From Pirellula staleyi DSM 6068 (lineage in GTDB: Bacteria; Planctomycetota; Planctomycetia; Pirellulales; Pirellulaceae), in assembly GCA_945875845.1 (NCBI GenBank), contig CAMCMB010000030.1, positions 1 to 64,000 on the forward strand: a stretch of DNA of 64,000 nucleotides. Direction: 5' to 3'. The position numbers were made by a program, and so were the translations under genes. Below the pieces are notes generated by a model that saw only the letters and a list, made by a program, of their open reading frames with translations, was not told where the DNA came from and did no database searches. Of the stretch, positions 57,141 through 64,000 are shown in pieces; positions within the stretch are counted from its first letter, which is position 1, and the number at the start of each line of letters is the position of its first letter.

Positions 57141-58865
57141 CTACAGAGACTTGAGGTACTCGATTAGCGACAGCTTTTCTTCCTCAGAAAGATCAGAACC
57201 GAATTCATGCCCCTGATTTCCTTTTCCGACTTCTTTAGTATTGAAGATGTAATCGCCTCCACTCATCAAACCTAACTCGGCGGGTAGGAATTCATTGCTC
57301 CCAGATCGGAAAGTTGTCTCTCGCTCGGTTGCTGGCTTCAGTACATCATACAATGTCCTTACAGACCCGTTATGGAAGTAGGGAGAAGTTGCAAAGATGC
57401 CTTGAAGTGGAGGAGCCCAATATGCGGCGCCGCTTTCCTGCCATCGAGTGCCCGAAATTTGCAAGTTCTTACTTTGCGCAATTCGAAAGTCGTTGGGTCT
57501 CCCACGCGATGCCATTGCCAAATGATTCTTAGGTGCAGGCTCCCCTAATGCACCCGTAAGCTGCCTAGTTCGCATTTGAATGATCTTCTCGGAGACATCT
57601 TTCAACAACGCAGCACGAACAGCTCCATCCTTTACAAACTGAGCATAGGCGGTTGGATCGGTTCCAACGTCGTATGCATTCCGCTCATGGAATACGATAC
57701 CGAAATCGTTTGGCGGAAGAGGCTGATGTTCATGGCAAGATGCGCAGTGAGATACGTATAATTGACGACCATAGGCCATTTTTGTAGTATCCAACGAGCC
57801 AAAAATTTGCTCTGGCCATTTTGGGGTTCGAAGTTTTTCGATTGCGGATTGAATTTCAGAAATGTTATCAAAATGGATCGTTGCAAACACAGACGCCTGC
57901 TTTAGAGATTCGATCATTTTCGGAGGACGCACCTCAGACGAGGACATGGCCTGAATCCAATTTCTTGGACCGGGATGATGAATTTCGACAAACCACTGTG
58001 CCCAGTTATCTGACCAAGCAAACCAAACTGGAGGATAATTGTCGGCACCTTCGAATGCAGGCAGAGGCCTCGGAGTTGCTGCTGAATCTGGCTGTACCAG
58101 TCCCTTCTTGACCAACCAGCCCACGAGCCCAAGATTGTTGTAATACCCCTGAGTAAGAGCATTCAGGTTTCCTGGTCCAGATTCGGTGACCTGTACTCCA
58201 GCAGACTGGATAATGCCCCGCATGGTCGCAACCGGCCCAAGGATTTCCGCTAACTCTTGTTTGATCGAAGCAGAATCCTCATTTGAAGGCTCACGGCCCA
58301 GAAGGTTGGTCGCGAATTGCTTGAAGAGGCTTTCGTCTTCGCTCAGCTTGAGAAACGTCGTGTAAAGATCAGACTTGAAGCGAGGAATATCTACCAAGGC
58401 TGGACCACCATGTATGGACAAATTGTAGATTTTCTCGTTTCCGTTGCCATCCAGGGCTCTATATGCCATCTGCCTCGTATGGCAAGCGGAACAGGTCATC
58501 CCAATATACGGTCGATCCCCAAACGATTTTGGACGCTCGTCGACGGCGATCCCGATTGGCAAACCGGATGGGTTCGCTTTTGACTTCGTCGCAGCGATAA
58601 ATCCATACTTTGAAGTGAGGCGAGGAAGGAATCTATCGGTTGGCTTATCGGGATCAGGCAAGCTAAGAAAAAAATCTAATGGTGCTAGATTCGTCCCTTC
58701 CGTCGTGTGGTTATAAAGATCCACTTCTTCGCGTGACCATCCTTGATTCAGCTGTATGACACCGTCATAAGCAACCGAGGAAACGCTTTGGCCGAAAGTA
58801 CTGCTTGAAATCCAGCAACCAAGTATCGCTGGGATAGCTAAAGAAAATGTGAAGGCTGATTTCAT
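57141..58865 (-). CDS. Di-haem c-type cytochrome (CCP/RoxA-like), secreted
   Basis: The start at 58865 (MKSAFTFSLAIPAILGCW) gives 574 residues with a signal peptide. Two haem-c sites are CSACHTRQ (about 125) and CASCHEHQ (about 390). The C-terminal parts PLQGIFATSPYFHNGSVRTLYDVLKP and GNQGHEFGSDLSEEEKLSLIEYLKSL match the RoxA/di-haem oxygenase-like branch of the CCP/MauG superfamily. It may oxidise an organic substrate or use peroxide. It is the last gene of the four-gene operon with the fusion protease. Confidence 0.85.
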   Translation of the reverse strand: MKSAFTFSLAIPAILGCWISSSTFGQSVSSVAYDGVIQLNQGWSREEVDLYNHTTEGTNLAPLDFFLSLPDPDKPTDRFLPRLTSKYGFIAATKSKANPSGLPIGIAVDERPKSFGDRPYIGMTCSACHTRQMAYRALDGNGNEKIYNLSIHGGPALVDIPRFKSDLYTTFLKLSEDESLFKQFATNLLGREPSNEDSASIKQELAEILGPVATMRGIIQSAGVQVTESGPGNLNALTQGYYNNLGLVGWLVKKGLVQPDSAATPRPLPAFEGADNYPPVWFAWSDNWAQWFVEIHHPGPRNWIQAMSSSEVRPPKMIESLKQASVFATIHFDNISEIQSAIEKLRTPKWPEQIFGSLDTTKMAYGRQLYVSHCASCHEHQPLPPNDFGIVFHERNAYDVGTDPTAYAQFVKDGAVRAALLKDVSEKIIQMRTRQLTGALGEPAPKNHLAMASRGRPNDFRIAQSKNLQISGTRWQESGAAYWAPPLQGIFATSPYFHNGSVRTLYDVLKPATERETTFRSGSNEFLPAELGLMSGGDYIFNTKEVGKGNQGHEFGSDLSEEEKLSLIEYLKSL

Positions 58866-58897
58866 GATGTGTTTTTTGCTGGAGGGGCGTTGACTGT

Positions 58898-59407
58898 TCA
58901 AGCGTATTCTGGGTGAATCTTGACGAATTCGTGGATTCGGTTTTTGGCTGACTCTCGAACCTTTTGCTCAAGCAAATCTTGATAGCCTGTCAATGTGCCA
59001 AAAACTTCCATAATCGGTGAAATGATACCGAGGGCTTGGTCGGCCCAGGTTTCGAAATCGCATGTGTCGTTCTGGACTCGAATCAAACCGTCTTCAAACT
59101 GAAAATCCGAGTTGATCTTGTTGTGGACATGTCGTGCAGATGACGTTGGCTCGCGCTGGAATTCGTAGTCGCATTCCCAATTGACTTTGCCTGTCACATC
59201 ATCCGCTGTCACGTCGCGATACATGACTCGAATGCCGCCTTCCCTCGCACATAGCATATGCCACATGGCACGGACCTGCTTATCTCTGAGGTCGAACCCA
59301 ATGTCCTTGAACTCCGTTTGAGGATGCAAGCACTCTTGCATGGTTCGGAAGTCGCCATAGGCAAGTGCGCCAAAAAATCGGTGAAGCGTCTGTGCGTTTT
59401 TGTGCAT
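58898..59407 (-). CDS. SnoaL/NTF2-like protein
   Basis: The 169-residue protein has the small alpha+beta NTF2 barrel pattern: LHRFFGALAYGDFRTMQECLHPQTEFKDIGFDLRDKQVRAMWHML, VNWECDYEF, NKINSDFQFEDGLIRVQNDTCDFETWADQAL. Such proteins act as isomerases, cyclases or dimerising scaffolds. The C-terminus is extended by a helix (GYQDLLEQKVRESAKNRI). It lies 13 bp after DUF2235 and 32 bp before the cytochrome gene, so it shares the operon. Confidence 0.82.
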   Translation of the reverse strand: MHKNAQTLHRFFGALAYGDFRTMQECLHPQTEFKDIGFDLRDKQVRAMWHMLCAREGGIRVMYRDVTADDVTGKVNWECDYEFQREPTSSARHVHNKINSDFQFEDGLIRVQNDTCDFETWADQALGIISPIMEVFGTLTGYQDLLEQKVRESAKNRIHEFVKIHPEYA

Positions 59408-59420
59408 TTAGTTTCTCGTT

Positions 59421-60371
59421 CTATTGAATCCTCTTTTTGGCGGATTCGTGAATGATCGGTTTTGACGCCCCGTTTGGTAGCTCGTGAGGAGAGCGATCCA
59501 TACGACCATTAATCCGATCGAAAAAAGGATAATCTTTCCAGCCGTGAATCTGACCGCATCTCTGCCAACTCTTGTCAACTCGCACATCATCATGATCGGC
59601 CCAACCTTTTATTGGAAACAGGCCGGTAGAAAAGGCCTCGGTAAGCATGTACCACAGTGCGATCATTCTCCGACGATATTGCTGATCCTGTTCTTGATCA
59701 TCTTTCCATCCGCCGCCGATATCGGCATGGTTGCCGCCCATCCACACTTCTTTGATTTTTGTTTCTCCAGGGTTCGTCGCGATCGCATACGTTGGAGCGT
59801 AAACACTCCGATCCTCGTGCATGGCGACTAAATGAACGACATTTCGAACAATACTGGGGATAGCAAGATCATCAATCCGATCATGAAACTGTTTGCGATA
59901 GCCGAGATACGACGTATTGCTCATCGCTAATCCAGGCAGACCCATTGAAGCCACCGTGTCAAAGATCCCCATGAATGGAACTTCTATACGATTTTCCCGA
60001 ACAAACGAATCCGATTCAAGCTTCTTCGCGACCAACCGAGCTGTTGCAGCTCCACGACTAAATCCAAAAATAAAAATTCGATCCCCCGACTTGGCATTCT
60101 CATGAATTGCAGAGAATGCTTCATCTACCTTGGCATCAACTTGCAGGCCAAACCAACCGTCGATGTTGTCTCCCCAATCGTTGTCTGTACCTACCCCACG
60201 CTGATAAACGAGCTGTTGCTGATCAGACTTTTCTAGAAGCCCCCACATTCGAGCAATATTCGTCGATTCTTCTTGGACCAGAACGGCAGGAGCGGTCGAA
60301 GAGGCGGCATTTACTGGTTGATTCGAATTGTTCCCAGTGCCGTCCAGCAGAAGGACAAGGTTCTTAGGCAT
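59421..60371 (-). CDS. DUF2235 alpha/beta hydrolase (Tle1-like)
   Basis: The 316-residue protein begins KNLVLLLDGTGNNSNQP, has the nucleophile elbow GFSRGAATARLVAK, and the expected D/H region GGNHADIGGGWKDDQEQDQ. DUF2235 includes type VI secretion phospholipase effectors and many uncharacterised hydrolases. No VgrG, PAAR or immunity gene is next to it here. It lies 22 bp after the fusion-protease gene and 13 bp before the SnoaL-like gene. Confidence 0.88.
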   Translation of the reverse strand: MPKNLVLLLDGTGNNSNQPVNAASSTAPAVLVQEESTNIARMWGLLEKSDQQQLVYQRGVGTDNDWGDNIDGWFGLQVDAKVDEAFSAIHENAKSGDRIFIFGFSRGAATARLVAKKLESDSFVRENRIEVPFMGIFDTVASMGLPGLAMSNTSYLGYRKQFHDRIDDLAIPSIVRNVVHLVAMHEDRSVYAPTYAIATNPGETKIKEVWMGGNHADIGGGWKDDQEQDQQYRRRMIALWYMLTEAFSTGLFPIKGWADHDDVRVDKSWQRCGQIHGWKDYPFFDRINGRMDRSPHELPNGASKPIIHESAKKRIQ

Positions 60372-60393
60372 CGCTTTTCTAGTTCCGTAAGTG

Positions 60394-63102
60394 TCAAAAG
60401 TACTTTTTCAGAAACGCTATGGATGAGGAGAAGGATTTTTGCTGGTCAGCCAACGACCAGTCAGCATCCGGAAGTTGGGGCAAAAACTCCCTCGCACGCT
60501 TTTGACCTGGATGCCCGGAACCAGAGTATGCCGTTTGATCAAATTCGCAGGCAACACCCGCGACCTTTAACCAGGACTCAAGTTCAACACTCTCCGAGAA
60601 CTTCACGATACCATCTTTATCCTTTAGGCTGCGTTTCATGGCTTGCCGCCCCGAGACTGTTTCGAAGTCGTACGCGAGGCGACCGATCGCGAAGACGGGT
60701 TGGTACGTCGCTGCTCCGCCACCACATCCACAACCGGATGGTGTTACGCTAGTTTGGGATCTGACGGATGGTGACGCAGCGGCCGGAACGACAAGTGATT
60801 CTAGTACTTGTTGTGCTTTCGAGACTGCGGGATTCTCGCGGGTGGAACACGAGGGAGTGACCACAGTCTCGGGGGAGCCCTCAACGTTTTGTGGTTCGAT
60901 CCTAATTGCTGTTTCTCCGAATCTAAGGGTAGTGATGGAATGAGTGATAGAAGGCCTCCCTGCGAGTAGTCGACGACAATCGACTGTTTCCTGAATGTCA
61001 CACCCTAAAGCAGACGTGACAATTGCCTGTCCCACTTCCATCCCGGAAGGTCGAACTCCAGACTTGAGTTGCATGCTGAGTAACAGGGCAGCAACGCCAC
61101 TCACAATTGGCGTAGCGAAACTGGTCCCTGAATTGACGGAAGTTTGCCCCGATGGGCTTGCGCCAAGTATGTTTTCGCCGACAGCAAGCACACCCTGCTT
61201 GATATATTTCTGCCCCCAATTACTAAACTGTAGCGGCTCCCCGGTGAAAGACATTGCACCAACTGTCAGCACTGATGGCAAAGCACGTGGAACGTGAAGA
61301 CAATCGCACCCTTCATTGCCTGCAGCGGCAACAACGAGTATTCCCTTCTTATCGCATTTGGAAATCGCTTGCTTAAGTGCAGGCTGTGCGTCTCCAGACT
61401 CGGAGAACTGCCCACCGCTTGTGTTGATGACCGCTTCAGCGTTCAGCTTCTTTGAATAATCAACTGACTGATTAATCGCTTTCGCAAGGTTCGCCTGTGA
61501 GCAAGGTTCGACAGTTCCATCGAATCGAGTTCGATAGATCGGGATCGCAACGCCGCTGCATTGAGGTGCAATTCCTTTAACAGGGCTTTGGTGGTTTCCA
61601 AAGATTACACTAGCAATATGCGTTCCATGCTCCGTGGCAGCGTCTGTTCCGACAACTCCGTCACCGAGTGCCGTTAGTTTGCTGCCATTGAAAGCTGGAT
61701 GCGACAGATCAACCGGCCCGTCAAGAATTGCGATGCAAACTCGCGGGTCACCGAGTGTTTCGCCCCAAAGCTCACGCAAACCGGGAATCTCCGCGACGTC
61801 AGTCGCAGTGCGGGATGACATTGCCACCGAACCGACTTCTGCAGCCGCAGGCAAGACAAAACTCGAAGCGGCTGTCGGTTGGTTCTGCTCGCGAACGGCG
61901 GTAACACAGGGGCAGGTAACCGCTTCCGCAACCGTTCCTGGTGAACCTACGATTTTTCTTGCCGCTTCAATTGCGGCCTCGATGTCCTCGGGAGTATTGA
62001 ACGGACCTACACTGAATCGCACGGTTCCCTGTTGTTCAATCGTGCCGAGCGAGCGATGCATCAGGGCGGAACATTGAAAACCGCCACGAACTTGAATTCG
62101 AAATTCCTCTTCGAGCCGTTTGGCAACCGAAGGTGCGGCTTGATCGGCGAACGTTACGCTCACAACGCCGATGCGATCTTCTGACGACTTTGGGCCGTAA
62201 ACGGTTACTCCAGGGATGTTCGACAAACCTGCCATCAACTGATCGGTCAATTGGATGGCGTGTTGGCGAATATCGACGAGCCCACGCTGAAGAACGTATT
62301 CAATCCCAGCCCCAAGACCAATGATCCCAGGCGCGTTGTGGCTGCCCGACTCATATTTTTCCGGAAGTGTTTCCGGTTGGTCTTCGCTCGAACTAGCACT
62401 GCCCGTTCCGCCCTGCCGGACAGAGTCGAGCAACTCTTCGACACCAGGTCGAATGTAAAGGATGCCCGTTCCCAGCGGTCCGAGTAGCCCTTTGTGTCCA
62501 GGTGCAGCGACTAGGTCGGCACCGATTTCCGAAACAGACACGGGGATGTGCCCCAAAGTCTGAGCGGCATCGACAAGGAACAGAACGCCATGCTCACGAG
62601 CAATACAACCGATTTCCACCACTGGTTGCAAAGCGCCAGTTACGTTCGAGGCGTGAATTGCAACGATGAGTTTCGTGTTCGGACGAATCGCAACTCGTAT
62701 GTCCTCGGGACCAACTACACCAAACTCATTGCAGGCAACGCGTGTGACTTCGACTCCGTGACGCTTCTCAAGGCTACGTAGAGGGCGGAGTACAGAATTG
62801 TGCTCGAGATCCGTCGTGACTACGTGGTCGCCTGGTTTGAGGATGCCGTGAATTGCCAGGTTGAGTGAATCTGTGCCGTTGAGCGTGAAGATGATTCGAT
62901 TTGGACTTTCGGCTCCGATTAGGCGGGCGACTGCCGCTCTTGTCTTCTCTACCGCTTCGCGAACGTCGTTGGCTTCCGCGTAGGCGCTTCGGCCGACCGA
63001 AACGCCGAGCCGCCGCTGGTAATCATCGACGATGTCGCAGACCATCGTTGGCTTTGGCCAACTGGTCGCAGCATTATCGAGATAGACCCGCGAACGATTC
63101 AT
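60394..63102 (-). CDS. Cysteine desulfurase-like / subtilisin (PatA-type) / PatG-like C-terminal fusion
   Basis: The start at 63102 (MNRSRVYLDNAAT) gives 902 residues and has GGAG six bases upstream. A 19-residue longer frame lacks one. Residues 1-385 form a class V aminotransferase like cysteine desulfurases, with PLP lysine K204 (APGHKG) and possible sulfur-carrying C344 (RGGFQCSAL). Residues 445-690 are an S8 subtilisin with the full triad D461 (AILDGPVDLSHP), H492 (HGTHIA) and S661 (SGTSFATP), closest to cyanobactin protease PatA. A linker holds CGCGGG (791-796). The last ~100 residues (VFAIGRLAYDFETVSGRQAMKRSL) resemble the PatG C-terminal domain. Such a three-part fusion is rare. It suggests peptide maturation with sulfur chemistry, but no precursor is certain. 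Confidence 0.85.
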   Translation of the reverse strand: MNRSRVYLDNAATSWPKPTMVCDIVDDYQRRLGVSVGRSAYAEANDVREAVEKTRAAVARLIGAESPNRIIFTLNGTDSLNLAIHGILKPGDHVVTTDLEHNSVLRPLRSLEKRHGVEVTRVACNEFGVVGPEDIRVAIRPNTKLIVAIHASNVTGALQPVVEIGCIAREHGVLFLVDAAQTLGHIPVSVSEIGADLVAAPGHKGLLGPLGTGILYIRPGVEELLDSVRQGGTGSASSSEDQPETLPEKYESGSHNAPGIIGLGAGIEYVLQRGLVDIRQHAIQLTDQLMAGLSNIPGVTVYGPKSSEDRIGVVSVTFADQAAPSVAKRLEEEFRIQVRGGFQCSALMHRSLGTIEQQGTVRFSVGPFNTPEDIEAAIEAARKIVGSPGTVAEAVTCPCVTAVREQNQPTAASSFVLPAAAEVGSVAMSSRTATDVAEIPGLRELWGETLGDPRVCIAILDGPVDLSHPAFNGSKLTALGDGVVGTDAATEHGTHIASVIFGNHQSPVKGIAPQCSGVAIPIYRTRFDGTVEPCSQANLAKAINQSVDYSKKLNAEAVINTSGGQFSESGDAQPALKQAISKCDKKGILVVAAAGNEGCDCLHVPRALPSVLTVGAMSFTGEPLQFSNWGQKYIKQGVLAVGENILGASPSGQTSVNSGTSFATPIVSGVAALLLSMQLKSGVRPSGMEVGQAIVTSALGCDIQETVDCRRLLAGRPSITHSITTLRFGETAIRIEPQNVEGSPETVVTPSCSTRENPAVSKAQQVLESLVVPAAASPSVRSQTSVTPSGCGCGGGAATYQPVFAIGRLAYDFETVSGRQAMKRSLKDKDGIVKFSESVELESWLKVAGVACEFDQTAYSGSGHPGQKRAREFLPQLPDADWSLADQQKSFSSSIAFLKKYF

Positions 63103-63529
63103 GCTCATCTCCAACAAAAATGACCGGTCAAAACACACGCAGGCAGATCTATTGCCCATTCATTGCGAAGGTGGAATATTGATTCCATCGAGACATATAT
63201 CGCAAGCATCTGTCAAGAAATTAGTTGGTCTATGGACATGCTCAAGTTCGGGACAAAAACAGATTTGTCGTGGAGAAACGCTTGCCACGATCTTTTCGAT
63301 AGATCCTTTGGAGAGAAGTCCCTTCCCGCTTGCTGCTCCAACAGGGAATTGTGATCCCGATTCCACCTTCGCGTTTATGCAATACTCATAGTTGTCCCAA
63401 GGTTTCTTGAGTGAATGGCACATGAAGCAAACAATGGGTCACGCGTTTCGGCAAGTAACAGGGTAGCAATTGCGAATTTCCAGAAATCAGTCCTGTCGTA
63501 ACCCGCCGCAATCGACAGCAGTTACAATG
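63103..63529. other. Divergent intergenic region
   Basis: These 427 bp separate the fusion-protease gene from the ECF sigma gene. They contain only a low-confidence 87-residue frame (63160-63423, minus strand). No hairpin or clear operator is seen. The promoters of both transcription units should lie here. Confidence 0.4.
63160..63423 (-). CDS. Possible 87-residue Cys-rich protein, low confidence
   Basis: This small frame ends about 50 bp upstream of the fusion-protease start on the same strand. It contains six cysteines, including RQICFCPELEHVH and ACDICLDG, which could bind a metal or be modified. No ribosome-binding site is visible before its ATG and no family is recognised. If real it could be a substrate or regulator of the fusion enzyme. 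Otherwise it is chance. Confidence 0.3.
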   Translation of the reverse strand: MCHSLKKPWDNYEYCINAKVESGSQFPVGAASGKGLLSKGSIEKIVASVSPRQICFCPELEHVHRPTNFLTDACDICLDGINIPPSQ

Positions 63530-64000
63530 ATGCACTTTGCTTCGTTGATTTCCTGCCGAGAAAAGATTTTGACAGACAACTCCGTTCCACATTCCGACCG
63601 ATCAGACAACAGCGTTGCGTCGAGTATTCTCGAAAGGGCAAAACTCGGTGATCAAGACGCGTTCCAGAGTATTTCAAAACTTTATTCCGGACTCGTGTAC
63701 TACTGGTGTCGCGAATCTCTCAAGCCTGAGGATGCGGAGGATGTGGGACAACAGGTTTTTGTAGCTGTTAGTCGAAACCTCAAGACGTTCAGACGGGAGA
63801 GAGCGGAGGATAGCTTTAGAGCTTGGTTGCGAATCATCACCAAAGCCAAGATCGCGGATCACTATCGAAAGACGATGAATCACGAAGTTGCAATTGGCGG
63901 TGAGGAACAGTGGATTGATCCTGCCGCAAGCGAGGAAAATGATGAGGAAAATGATGAGGACATCCGTCGCGACACTGCGATGCTCTATCAAAGAGCGATG
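63530..64000 (+). CDS. ECF-type sigma-70 factor, 5' part (runs off window)
   Basis: From ATG 63530 (alternative TTG 63569) the frame stays open to the edge, 157 residues. It shows sigma region 2: ILERAKLGDQDAFQSISKLYSGLVYYWC, then LKPEDAEDVGQQVFVAVSRNLKTFRRE (the region 2.3/2.4 DAEDVxQxVF core) and SFRAWLRIITKAKIADHYRK. An acidic linker (SEENDEENDED) precedes the start of region 4. It is divergent from the fusion operon, so it may direct that operon or an unrelated planctomycete regulon. The C-terminal part is outside the window. Confidence 0.9.
   Translation, partial: MHFASLISCREKILTDNSVPHSDRSDNSVASSILERAKLGDQDAFQSISKLYSGLVYYWCRESLKPEDAEDVGQQVFVAVSRNLKTFRRERAEDSFRAWLRIITKAKIADHYRKTMNHEVAIGGEEQWIDPAASEENDEENDEDIRRDTAMLYQRAM

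Noticed and set aside
59421-60371. DUF2235 protein as part of a type VI secretion cluster
   Set aside because: No VgrG, Hcp, PAAR or immunity-like gene is visible in the surrounding 12 kb, so only the family resemblance is claimed.
1-64000. CRISPR array, rRNA or tRNA genes
   Set aside because: No regularly spaced repeat array and no tRNA-like cloverleaf or rRNA stretch was recognised by eye. A covariance-model search was not possible here.

Overview
The window comes from a planctomycete, most likely of the Pirellulaceae (Rhodopirellula-like). The markers are two large cytochrome-containing DUF1549/DUF1553 proteins, a DUF1501 Tat-exported partner, two DUF1559 pseudopilin-like proteins each followed by a small lipoprotein, an SGNH hydrolase, a sialate O-acetylesterase-type protein, and many short palindromic repeats between genes. 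No rRNA, tRNA or CRISPR array was seen.

Layout. 0.3-22.2 kb is mostly housekeeping and ordinary planctomycete genes: Orn/Lys/Arg decarboxylase, an M1-type metallopeptidase with a DUF6702-like partner, a sugar-phosphate isomerase-like TIM barrel, RecG, the DUF1501/DUF1549/DUF1553 set, a membrane coiled-coil protein, a MazG-like pyrophosphohydrolase, FolE and an SGNH hydrolase. 22.7-25.1 kb is a translationally coupled three-gene cassette of unknown function ending in a permuted papain-like (LRAT/NlpC-type) protein. 25.3-36.9 kb is a scarred defence island. Between two diverged direct repeats lie a RAYT transposase fragment, a zeta-toxin fragment, the 3' end of a DISARM-type methylase with an internal stop, DUF3800, a second methylase-tail-like remnant, a DUF1016 nuclease, a drmA that has lost its Walker A region, and intact-looking drmB and drmC. 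37.0-39.7 kb is an acetylesterase, a lipoprotein and DUF1559. 39.9-50.7 kb runs on the plus strand: a Cys/His-rich protein, DUF58, a transglutaminase-fold protein lacking its catalytic cysteine, a MoxR ATPase, a lipoprotein, a metal-efflux-type permease, an AztD-like metal-binding propeller protein and a second DUF1559 pair. Similar TTGCA-type operator candidates precede the first and the AztD-like gene.

51.3-63.2 kb is a run of minus-strand accessory genes. One group encodes a peptidoglycan-binding-domain protein, a beta-propeller protein and a 906-residue coiled-coil protein. The other is a tight four-gene operon led by a rare fusion of a cysteine desulfurase-like domain, a subtilisin protease and a PatG-like C-terminal domain, followed by a DUF2235 hydrolase, a SnoaL-like protein and a di-haem cytochrome. 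A divergent ECF sigma factor runs off the right edge. This operon and the 22.7-25.1 kb cassette are the best candidates for undescribed systems. The DISARM locus is the clearest case of a recognisable system in decay.
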